From: Microstegium vimineum
Taxonomy: Eukaryota; Streptophyta; Magnoliopsida; Poales; Poaceae
Assembly (NCBI GenBank): GCA_022036555.1
Contig: CM039129.1
Location: 37,106,051-37,170,050, forward strand
DNA: 64,000 bases
Direction of reading: 5' to 3'
Shown here: positions 25,075-34,610 of the stretch, piece after piece
How positions within the stretch are numbered: position 1 is the stretch's first letter
How the letters are laid out: each line of letters opens with the position of its first letter
Notes under the pieces: generated by a model
What the model was told of the DNA's origin: nothing
The model's input: the letters and a program-made list of their open reading frames with translations, nothing else
Database searches by the model: none
Position numbers and translations under genes: made by a program

Positions 25075-26563
25075 TGAAAGGTCCTTGTGTGATTTTGGTA
25101 ATTGACTGACAACTTAGGTGAACTAATATGTGTTTAAGTTACATAGACACAGGAGATAAGTTCACGGGTGATTGTGTGATGAAGAAGCTTATTGCACATG
25201 AGACATGACATGGAGTCATGTGACCAAGGTGAAGAAGATCAAGATGAGGCTTGACTTGATGGACCGGTTGCAAGTGTGAAGGGCAAGTGAGTGATGCTTG
25301 GCGCCGATGGACCGATGCAACGGTGAAGAGCAAGTGGGGTCAAGATCGATGAACCAATACAGTCACGTGATGATACAACTACTGTAGCTAGCGTCCGGAG
25401 GCTATTTTCTACTGAGAAAAGCGCGTCAACGGCTCGATTCAAACGGCTAGGTGGTCCGGACCCTCTGCAGGAAGAGTGGTGAAGGGAGAAAACGATTAGT
25501 TTCTTTCCCACTCTATTTATAGGAGTGGTGGCCGGCCAAGGCTTGTTGCTGTGCATCCTATGGCCTTTATGGCTTGTGTTGGTGTTCTTGGGAGCCCTCT
25601 AACTCACATACACTTGATAGTGATCATCTGATTATGTGTGAGAGAGCGATTCTAGTGTGTTACATTACGAGTTTGCATCGAGTGGCACTAGGTGATCATG
25701 TTGCAAGCCGGTGGTGCTTGTTACTCTTAGAGGTTGCCACCTCCTAGACGGCTTGGTGGTTGTGGCTCCGTCGAAGCCCGCAAGAAGATTGTGCGGCGCT
25801 CCGGAGAAGTGCTTTGTGAGGGGTATTGTGCTCGCTCCGCGGGAGATCGCGAAGAGCAACTTTAGTTGAGCGTGTCATTGAGCTACCCTCACTTGTGGGT
25901 AGATTCTTATGGCGCCGGAGTGAGTGGGCTAGGCTTGTGAACGCCTATTAGCCGTCAAATCACCAAGTGAGCGGTCGACACAACGGGGACTAGCTTGGTG
26001 GCGACCAAGTGAACCTCGGGAGAAAAATCACCGTGTCAACCTTGTTCATCTTCTCGGTGGTTTGCATTCTCCAAATCACTAGCTTGTATTTACTTTCATA
26101 TACTTGTGCCTGTTAGTAGTTGTTGCTCTTGTAACTAGTTTAGCTTGTGTGGCTTGCCTAGTTACCTTCTAGCTTATGTAGCTTAGAAGTAAGATCTTGA
26201 GTGACTAATTGGCTTGAGTAGCCTTGTTAGTCACATTGCTTAGTTTGTGCAGCTAAGCAAGTTGAGCTCTCTAGTTGGCTTGTGTAGTCTTTACTAGTAT
26301 GTGTAGGAGCTTCCGGTGTGCTTAGAGTACTAGTTGCTTAGGTTTGTGTGACCTTGCAACCTAGACTTATTTAGGTGAGCTTCCTAGCTTGGCACCTTAG
26401 TTAGTATAATAGACATACTTTGCTAGGTGCTAGAGTTATAGTTAGAGAGGTGTAGTCTTGGCTAGACCGATAGTTTTAATTCCGCATTTGATTCGGTTAA
26501 CCGGAACGTTTAAGTTTTAGAAAAGACTATTCACCCCCTCTAGTCCGTCATCTCAACCCTACA
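25075..26563 (+). mobile_element. Solo LTR of a Ty1/copia (Sirevirus-like) element
   Basis: It starts TGAAAGGTCCTT and ends CCCTACA, with a perfect 5-bp target duplication AGGTG on both sides (25,070-25,074 and 26,564-26,568). A TATTTATAG box lies at about 25,514. The end ATTCACCCCCTCTAG is typical of grass copia LTRs just before an ATTGGTATCAGAGCC primer site. No internal region remains, so it arose by recombination between the two LTRs. The reading direction inferred from LTR ends is forward. Confidence 0.85.
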
Positions 26564-26568
26564 AGGTG

Positions 26569-26990
26569 CCCGCCCAGCGCGGGCTGTACGAGAGCACCGC
26601 GAGCACGACGCGGCGGCAGAGGTGCTGCGCTGTCAGCCACGTCACGATGAGGACCGGCGCGTCGTGCCGAACGTCGCAGCGGTGCGCGGCCGCGACCGCA
26701 TCCTGCTCCGGCCGCGCCACCCGGCGGAGCCGGACCTCGTGGATGGTCTTGGTGATGTAGGTGTCCCTAAGCCGGACCTCGCCGGACATGAAGCAGACGT
26801 CGGGTGGCCTGGGTGACGCGGGCCGCCATGGACGACGACGTACGAGTACGACTCGTGGAGCTGGGCCTGGGCGCGGAGATGCCAGACAGCGCCGTAGGTG
26901 GTGGGCTCGGAGACGAAGTAGCGCGGGGCGTAGACGACGACACAAAGGGTGACGACGGAGAGCACCTACGGCGAGTCTCCTCGCCCCGCC
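26569..26990 (-). pseudogene. Possible captured host gene fragment, unidentified
   Basis: With the solo LTR removed, this GC-rich stretch continues the left half of the TIR element. On the reverse strand, frames with ordinary amino-acid composition appear, including a hydrophobic run (VVTLCVVVYAPRYF) followed by a soluble segment (VWHLRAQAQLHESYSYVVV). They switch frame near 26,800, so no continuous product is supported. I do not recognise the family. It may equally be chance coding potential in GC-rich DNA. Confidence 0.3.
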
Positions 26991-26994
26991 CCAC

Positions 26995-27165
26995 CCGTGG
27001 CCGCGCGTGCTGTCCACGACGCCGGCGGCGCGGACGCCACAGCAAGCGCCCCGCCCCACCCCGCGGCTGCGCAGGCTGTCCCCGACACCGGCGGCGCGAG
27101 CTCCCCGCCCCGCCCCACCCCGCGGGCCGCGCGAGCCGTCCCCTATGCCAGCAGCACGAGCGTTG
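26995..27165 (+). repeat. GC-rich tandem repeat, about 60 bp x 3
   Basis: Three imperfect units share the order CCCCGCCCCACCC, then a GCCGCGCG-type step, then GCTGTCC or CCGTCCC, then GCCGGCGGCG or GCCAGCAGCA. This array is distinct from the one at 24,615 but has the same high GC content. Confidence 0.55.
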
Positions 27166-27273
27166 TGGCCATCCGAGGATGGCGAGGCCGCGACCGCGGA
27201 GCGTGCGTCCATATCGACGTGGAGCAGCGGCCATTGAAGGCCAAGCTGGAGGGGCACGAGCGTGATGTGGTGG

Positions 27274-27418
27274 GATTGGGAGAGAAGAAGGGCATTTTGG
27301 ACATTTTTCGCTATGGGACCCACCTGACGGAAGGTGGACAGAATTGCATGGAGAGCAAAATAGATAAGTGTCATGGCACACGGGTCCGAGCCATCTTTTT
27401 AGTGGCATAGGGCCTGAC
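27274..27418 (-). repeat. Right terminal inverted repeat
   Basis: This is the reverse-complement partner of 24,317-24,480. It contains the complements of CTATGCCACTAAAAAGATGG, CTCGGACCCGTG, CATGACACTTATCT and GGTGGGTCCCA in the same order. The outer end is GGGCCTGAC. Confidence 0.7.
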
Positions 27419-30400
27419 CAGTGATGGAGCTAGAACAAAATCAAGGGGGTGCAGTGGCCTTGTGGGTGCATAGATTTTTATTTTATAGGTACATATATAG
27501 TGAAAAATTGAACATAATCACTGCTTTTAAAAAAACCCACCACTGTCAACATAGATCCGCCCCTCGGGCTGGCACACAGCAAAAAGCCTCAAGAAGCACA
27601 CCCTGCATGACCATTGCCCACCAGCCCACCACCCACCACCCACCACAGGTGCTGTCGCTGCTTGATCTGGCCGACGTGGAAGACACACCCGATCTGGCTG
27701 AAGCGGCGACACATGTGGTTGCCGGTCCATAGGGCGTCAACCAACGAGTCCTGCCCCGCCTGGCCGGAGAGCTCCACCTAGGGGCCACCTCCTGTGTGAT
27801 CTGGGTTGGGGAGGGGAGAAGGTCGAGAGGGCACCCGCCGGGGAGCTCTGATTCGTTGCTGCTGTGGCCGGCGCCTGCGGGATCTGGGGCCGAGAGGGAA
27901 GGCCGGGTGAGTATGTATTAATAATTGACAAATCCATGTCTAGCTTAAGAAGAACTCTGTTTCAACAACTGGATCATCAACCCACACACTAGCACAAAGC
28001 TAAAAGACAATAAATCCTGAGAAAATCGAATCAATCTCCAAGAGAAGGTTTGTCATGAAAAAACACAACTGGATGCAAGAAAATCATTTAAATGTTAACG
28101 GCTTACTGTCAATTTACAGAAATATGTATGACCATGCCTCATATATCATTTCGTTTCTCACCTATAAAAAATTTCAGGACTAGAAGCTTGCCTCAGTTAT
28201 AGAAGTTCTGAAAGAAAGTAAACATGGAACAACAAGCAGTGACAAGCAGTTCTACTAAATGTCCAAAACTGCACAAATACTTTTCTGCTGCCTCCAAAAC
28301 GACACCTATTGCTTATGCTGATAATGAGGCAATGGATTGTAAGATGGAGTAGTAATTGTGTTTATTTCTTTTTAATTTTTGAAGCGATTCTCCACTAACT
28401 AAATGGCATGCATGACAAAGTGTCTCCTCTATTGGATTCCAGCCGTGATAATAGTAGTTGAGCAGATTGAGTGCATATTTATTTTGGCTTTTCTGACTGA
28501 TTTTGCCTTATTGTGTCCTTATTTTAATTCTACTACGAGTAGCCTATATACAGACTTGGTAGTGTCCTTATTCATGCGCCTTGCCAAAATCTTACCTGAT
28601 CACCTCTGAAAACTCTATATTCATCTTTGCATTTCAACAAATTCTTTACTTTGGCTAACATTCTCAAGTTGCCCACTATCATTTTCTTTCCACGTAAAGA
28701 TATTTGTTCTGTCCTTCTACCCTTAAATTTATAAAATGAAGTACTGTGGGGATCTCCCGCACAGTTTTTCCTTTCAAAAAAAGACATCCAGTATATTGGG
28801 ATATTGACCCTAGTGGTCAATAGACGAGCCAAAATTTGTATCTACATATATTTTACTATTTGTTTGTTATTTTCTCTTGTTGTGGTCATTAGTAATGTCT
28901 TTTTTAGGCACTGAACATATTCGAGGCAATTATGTCAAATCAATAATCAAGGAATTAAGTAGCATGTGTGTAAACTTGGAATGTTGGAATGTTTCTGCAA
29001 GCTCTGACGCTACAATGAACCTTGGAACCTTTCTATAATCTCAGAACCTAAACAAGCAAACTCAAAATTCCCAACTATTGCAACAATAATATACATGTGA
29101 TGCCTCTCATAATGCCTTTTGGTTTTACTTTAGAAGAGTAGCTACAAAGAATTTTAGTTTTTTTTCTGTGCCACAAGCTCCAAAGTTCATATATATGTTA
29201 TTGTGGTCAAAGTGTTTAATTGATTCTCTTGCAGAATTTGTCTGCAGGGTACAGCCTACTGGTTGTCCATAGAGTCTCCCTAACAACTCCAAAAATGATT
29301 CGAGAACAAGTGAAAAAACTTTTTCATTATTTTGATAGGAATATGTGTTCTTGTTTGACACAGTAGACATGCTTGGAATGTTGCACTGTTAGTCTGGACT
29401 CTTGAATCATGTCATTTAGGCTTGGAACACATTCTCTGTAAATGCACAGTGCTCTTGCCCATCCTAGCAGTGGAACTTGGTGTTATTGCCAAGTCATCAA
29501 ATTTAATGTACAGATGAATAATAGGTAACTTTTTTACTTAGTGATATTTTAGGAACTTTCGTGCCTATAGTTAACTACCAGTGAAAGTATTTGGAGATGT
29601 ACCTTTAATAACTTTTGTAGCACGTTCATGAGCAACACTTTTGATCTTCCGGGAACATGACCAAATATGTATCCATATTGCTATCAATCTGAATGTCTGC
29701 TCCTGCTCCTATTCCTCGAGCCAATGTTTCCAAGGAGGAGGAGGAGGAGGAGGAGGAGGAGGTGATGTGCGCCTGCCATCTCCGGCCTAGCTATCGACCG
29801 TCACCGCCTCACCTAGGTATGCATTTTAGTTTAGATTTAGGGTTAGTAGTTATGGTGAAGGTAGTGAGTTTAGTCCTAAATTAGTTAGATATTTAGGATG
29901 CTTGTGCTAGGGGATTTAGGGTACCGGTGATGGTGGTGTTGGTGGCGGAGACTTGTTATATATGTGGTTGTCGGCCATCGAGCCGCTAATTTCTTGTAGG
30001 TTATTAAAATCACCATGTAGGGAGATGCTGTCGAATTTTTTAGTTGACCCGGAATTTTTATTTGAATAGCGGAGCCCATCGAGGCTTATCCGGAGGACCT
30101 CGGCGACCCCGTTTGTCTTCCTCGTCGTTGCGGGTCTTCCTGCACCGCATTGACTCACCATAGCCCCGACTCGCCACGACACCGCTAGCCTGACTCCACC
30201 GCCACCCACGGTATAACTCTTGTTTCCCGCTTATGGTCGTAAGTCACGTAAATCAGTTAGGCGTCTCCTGTTCGAAAGAGACACAGTTGGACATATGCAG
30301 AATTATGCATATGTATGTCCCTATCTATTTCGAATTGTCCATGTTTTTTGGACAGCCTGTGGATGCATAGATATGTTAGTTCCTTTGGCCTTCTCCGATT

Positions 30401-30643
30401 CGAGACAACATTTTGGCATCACCAACCTGTTGTTCTCTGCATACACACTCTCCTTGTCAGGACGTGTATGGAGAGAACAGCGGGAGGTGCTGCTAAAATT
30501 TTTTCTCGAATAGGAGTAGGTCATAGGAACTAACACATCTACGCATCTGCGGGTGGGATTAGGACCTATCCTCACCTATTAGACAATAGGAACATGTATA
30601 TGCAATTGATATTTACTTTGGTCGCCGATATATATCTTAGAGG
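27419..30643. other. Unassigned sequence with possible CACTA 5' region
   Basis: The first part (27,540-27,900) is moderately GC-rich with short open frames on both strands. 27,930-29,680 is AT-rich and intron-like, and no exon can be supported. From about 30,220 the sequence runs toward the TNP2-like start at 30,644 and may be that transposon's 5' region. I found no CACTA terminus to mark its beginning. Confidence 0.4.
29732..29762 (+). repeat. Trinucleotide microsatellite (GAG)n
   Basis: About ten copies of GGA/GAG in an uninterrupted run, inside a short open frame where it would encode polyglutamate. Confidence 0.95.
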
Positions 30644-30926
30644 ATGGATGACCATGAGTGGATGTACACGTGCCGCTCAAGTCCGAATGATTTCACCCAT
30701 GAATGGGTGGATAAAGATCAATGCTTTCTTAGAACATGCATTTGGCGAGTCCGGTAAAGGAGCATTTCTAGTTTTGTGTCCATGCCAGAAATGTGCAAAC
30801 AGAAAAGGGAAAAACAAGGTGGACATGGGTAAACATCTAGTGCTGAATGGATTTACGCCGGATTATACTAGGTGGGTATACCACAATGAATACAATCGTT
30901 TAAGAGAGGAGGTGGTGAGACCCTGC
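30644..30926 (+). pseudogene. CACTA transposase (TNP2-like) N-terminal fragment
   Basis: Translation starts MDDHEWMYT, the usual beginning of CACTA TNP2 proteins. It continues into the transposase-associated zinc-binding domain with LCPCQKCANRKGK (about 30,777-30,815) and the conserved GFTPDYTRWVYHNE (about 30,849-30,890). One frameshift lies near 30,712 between these parts. The fragment stops at 30,926, where the outer end of a Sirevirus LTR begins, so the transposase domain proper is missing. In intact elements the protein binds and cuts the CACTA termini. This copy cannot do so. The rest of the element was not found beyond the Sirevirus. Confidence 0.85.
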
Positions 30927-32927
30927 TGAAGGACCGAGAACGACGACCAGATGGGGGGGGGGGTGAATGGGAGCCTCAAATTTCTCTCGAAATGTTCAGG
31001 CCACTCTTCCCAAAAACAAAACCTAGTTGCTGGGTGCTCAACCTCCCCCGAGCGTTGCTCGGGGGATTCAGACAAAAACAGAGAAAAGAGAGCTCACCCG
31101 CAGTGGAGGAAAAACACCAGAAACCCCAAAACACAGGTTCTCAACCCCTAGAGAAAAGAGGCAAGAACCTAGGAAAAAAGGGAGAAAACAGCAAAGCACA
31201 GGATGCTTCAGACTACCTTGGTCAAGACCACCGGACCAATGGAAGTGGTCCGGAGCCTTTGGTCCGGTGCACAACAAAGCACCACCGGACTAGTCCGGTG
31301 CCTCCTTTGAGTAATCCGACGCCTGCCCAGAAAATAGACAGTAAGTGCCGAGGCTTCGGACTACCAGTCCGACGCTCACCGCCGGACTATCACACCTGGT
31401 CCGACGCTCACTGAGAAACTCCCTCTCCAAAAACAGTAAGCACACAGGCTTCGGACAACCCGTCCGACGCTCACCGTCGGACCAAAGGCTCTTGTCCGAC
31501 GCTCTGAGTAGTCAGGCGGTTTCCTGGGACTTGACCACCGGACCACTTGCAATGGTCTGGAGCCTAATCAAAGTTGTCCGACGCCTGGTCCGGAGCTCAC
31601 GAACAGAAAAACTGAAGCCCGCGAAAATGAACTTGTCTCCGCCAAATCTTCCCAAAACTCAACCAAATGATCACCAACTGCAACCAAATTTTGTAGGCAT
31701 GATCCTAGTGCAGTTGGGGAGCTATTCCGAAGAAATCATCGCTCAATTTGGAGAAAATAAATGAGAACACTCGGATTTGGTGGAGAAAGAGTAAAACGAA
31801 GAACGCAACAAAGAAAACACCCGATCTACGCACTCGTGAGGTTTGAGGAGAATTCCTTCGGTGCAAAGAAGCTCCTCAAGATTACGTACAACTTGGTTCA
31901 AACGGAATTGCAAAAGCTACTCCCTACAAAGAGAAATCATCTCGGGAAAATAGGGAGCAAAAGCAAAACGCGAAGAACACAAGCAAAACGGGGACACAAT
32001 CACGAAATCGAAGCCACCATGGCTTATGGAGGTTACGGCCTCCGATTCCTCGCGGCAAACTCAAGTTCTTACAAAGGTTGGTGGAAGCAACCTAGGGATC
32101 TCATGAACTAGAGAGAGAGAGGCAAGTGATTAGGGTTCAAGAGATGGGATGAGGGATACCCATTCACCCCCTACTTATCGGGCTTTGGCTATTTCCAAAA
32201 GCCCCCTAGATACATTGAGTGAACTACCTAGCCTAAGCATTGCAGTCCAAGCTCCGGAAAATATCTCCCACATTTTGAATGGACGGCCCCACTTCCTGAC
32301 AGGAGTTGCCGTCGCCTCGACGCAACCTCCAGGATTCCGCCACGTGCCATTCCCGCTTCCTCGGAAGCTCTGCCTAGGTTTTGAGGCCCAAACCCAGGAA
32401 ACCCGCCACCGGTATCTTTGGGCTCAACTACCGAACCCCGAGTTTTGAGGCCCAAACTCGGAAACCGTCCTCGGATGGTTTTGAGGCCCAAACCACCAAA
32501 CCACTCGACGCGAGCCACCTTGTCTTCGCCCGGTCGGACTCCGAGTCCCCTGAGCCTCTGCTCAACTCGCGCGTCCACCGTCTTGACTTGGCCGACTCGG
32601 TCTACCTCCATGTCTTCTCACACTTGCCGATGCCAAGTACTAGCCACCACAGCTAGTCCGCCGACGCCCATGGTCCCTCAGTCCGAGCCCCGCTTCCGCC
32701 CTTCATCGCTCTCAGTCCATCGGCACGGCAAGCCTCTACTCGATCTTCTCCACGCCATTGACCACTGTCACTAGGCATAACACCTGCACACCACAAGCCG
32801 ATAGATAGACACACATTTGCTTTCGCAAAGGGTTAGGATAAGCCACTCAAACCGAAACGCTTAAGTGTTGGGCAACCACTCATCATAAAACTGAACTACA
32901 TGGGTACTTATCCACCATGTGTTCGCA
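30927..32927 (-). repeat. Sirevirus 3' LTR (left), about 2.0 kb
   Basis: On the reverse strand it begins TGCGAACACA just after the purine tract at 32,928-32,940 and ends CCTTCA at 30,927. The part 30,927-31,573 matches the right LTR (40,488-40,830 plus 48,598-48,834) at roughly 97% by eye. The part 31,574-32,927 has no counterpart in the right LTR. Repeated CCGGAC/GTCCGG-type palindromes between 31,200 and 31,600 are typical of Sirevirus LTRs. Confidence 0.8.
31045..31065. repeat. Perfect hairpin in Sirevirus LTR
   Basis: Arms CCCCCGAGC and GCTCGGGGG with a 3-base loop. The hairpin lies in a 63-bp segment (31,031-31,093) that is absent from the right LTR. The deletion in the right LTR has GCTC microhomology at its ends. 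Confidence 0.85.
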
Positions 32928-34610
32928 ATCTCCCCCTTGATGAGTGCATTGTCAACACAAGCGCATTTCAGATTTGAGCCACAAGGTAAAGCTCTCCAAA
33001 TGACCAAAAAGCTACCAAAGCCAAAACGAGGTCACTTGAGAGAAGCAAACACGATACCAATTAAAAACGAGAGAGGCAAAACGATACCAAAAAAAAAACA
33101 TCCTTCAAAACACCTCATGATAAAGCCACTTACTGATGCCAAAACAAAACCACATGGGCAGTGGCTCGACGCAACCAAGCAAAACAAAGCTAGCCCTCAA
33201 GAAGAGGCAGAAAACGGGCTCAACACCGCTAGCAACAGCTAGATACCAATCACAGCTCTCAAAGCTCAGACTTCCAAATTAAACACTAGGGGAGCTCAAA
33301 AGAAATCAATTGAAACCCCTTACGTCCCCTAATGCTCAAGAAGCAATTGAAACCTGTCGAAGAAAACAAAGCAAGCTAGACCCTCCAGAAGAGGCAAAGG
33401 CTCAACACATCTAGCAAAAACTCCCCCTGGGCAAAAGCACACTCAAGATACCAAATGAGCTCTAAACCAAAGAAACCAAAAGAGATGCACTCTCCCCCTT
33501 GGAAGTAGATGGCTGAAAATGGAATGAAATGCACATCTCTCCCATATACCAAAGTAGGTAGGTGAAATGCATGCTTTCTCCCCCTTGTTGACACATGTAG
33601 CTCATCAAACATCAACAACTCAAGATCCGGCTACAAACGCAATGAAATGCAAAATGAGTGCAAAAGCTTCATACTTAGAGCTAAGACAATGAATAGATGC
33701 TCTAAGTGATGTGATCTTGTGAGAACAAGAAAAGCTCTACGTGCCTAACAAAGACTTAGGTTGAGCTAAAGATCACTTTAGAAGCTATTTTAGAGAGCAT
33801 ATCATGTGTGAGCAAGGAATGGGTATCACCTCCTAGAGACAACTAAACATGGCAAACAAGATAGGATCTATCTCAAAGCAATCTCATGTATAGCAAGTAA
33901 AACTATCCCTTAGCAAAGTTCATACAACAAGCCAATGACCCAACTGAAAGAATTTTCCAAATTTCAGAGTTTTCAGCCAATTTTCAGTTTTAGGCACATT
34001 TAAGTTGTATGCGAGTGGTTGTAAGCAAAGTGATGCCATTGCTTACCAACTGGGCGAAGCTGAAGAGCTTAACACACCGGTTACGGTCATACATGACACC
34101 GCTCAAGTTCAACCCATATGGGAAGCAGTCTCGAACACACGGTGAAGTGCTCACAATGCAGACCCAATTCGATCTTTCCAATTCACAATTCAGAGAGCAA
34201 TTTCACTTTAGAGCAAATTTAAGCATGGTGCTCAATGGAAGTGAATGAAACAATGAAGGGCCATAGTTACAAGCTATATACAAAACAACCAAGACGGATC
34301 TTCAAAAGCCTACACATGCTAGTGCCATTTCAGAGGTGACATGGGGAATTTAAATTCAGTTTTAAAGCTTTGCTAACTTAGCTCTATCGCATATCATATA
34401 GATCAAAAAGAGTCTAAGTTAGGCAACACCATAGACACATAAAGCACCTCAAACAGAGCATAGATTCATTATATTGGCTATAGATATGAAGCTTAAAATG
34501 AACTATGTCACAAATGCAAATGAGATGCAAAATGCAATGACACCAACTAACACAAACAAGACACCAAGAGAGAAGAAGGACAAAGAAAAGACAAAAAGAA
34601 CCAGAAAGAA
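32928..34610 (-). other. Sirevirus 3' noncoding region with repeated polypurine tracts
   Basis: On the reverse strand the motif AAGGGGGAGA or a close variant occurs at 33,577-33,587, 33,491-33,500, about 33,421-33,428 and 32,929-32,939. The last is directly next to the 3' LTR and is the likely plus-strand primer. Multiple PPT-like copies before the 3' LTR are a known mark of Sireviruses. No env-like or other protein is supported in the region; short open frames on either strand lack motifs. Confidence 0.7.

Larger units (their letters stand above)
24317..27418. mobile_element. Non-autonomous TIR element, Pack-MULE-like, with nested solo LTR
   Basis: The two ends are long inverted repeats (about 145-165 bp) starting GTCAGSCCCTATG and containing CACTAAAAAGATG and CTCGGACCCGTG in both arms. 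Inside is strongly GC-rich sequence: a tandem array, a possible captured gene fragment and a second small tandem array. A 1,489-bp solo LTR with its 5-bp target duplication lies in the middle, so the element was about 1.6 kb before that insertion. Long TIRs and GC-rich gene-derived cargo are typical of Mutator-like Pack-MULEs. A clean 9-bp target duplication is not visible; only a GATGG shared near both ends. No transposase is present. Confidence 0.6.

Noticed and set aside
24354..25112. Open frames of 185-229 codons on both strands
   Set aside because: They are a by-product of the 132-bp GC-rich tandem repeat. Several phases are open together and none has recognisable motifs.
26559..27374. 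271-codon reverse open frame and overlapping 213-codon frame
   Set aside because: Low-complexity Ala/Arg/Pro sequence over the second tandem array, running into the inverted repeat. Only the inner part was kept as a possible captured fragment.
27418..27560. Small MITE beginning CAGTGATGGAGCTA
   Set aside because: The ends resemble grass hAT or Mutator-type 'CAGxGGCGGAGC' termini, but the inverted ends do not match well and no target duplication was seen.
31345..32656. Open frames inside the left Sirevirus LTR
   Set aside because: LTR sequence; no domain and not conserved in the right LTR.
32928..34610. Env-like gene downstream of Sirevirus pol
   Set aside because: Some Sireviruses carry one, but no open frame with signal peptide or membrane segment is present here.
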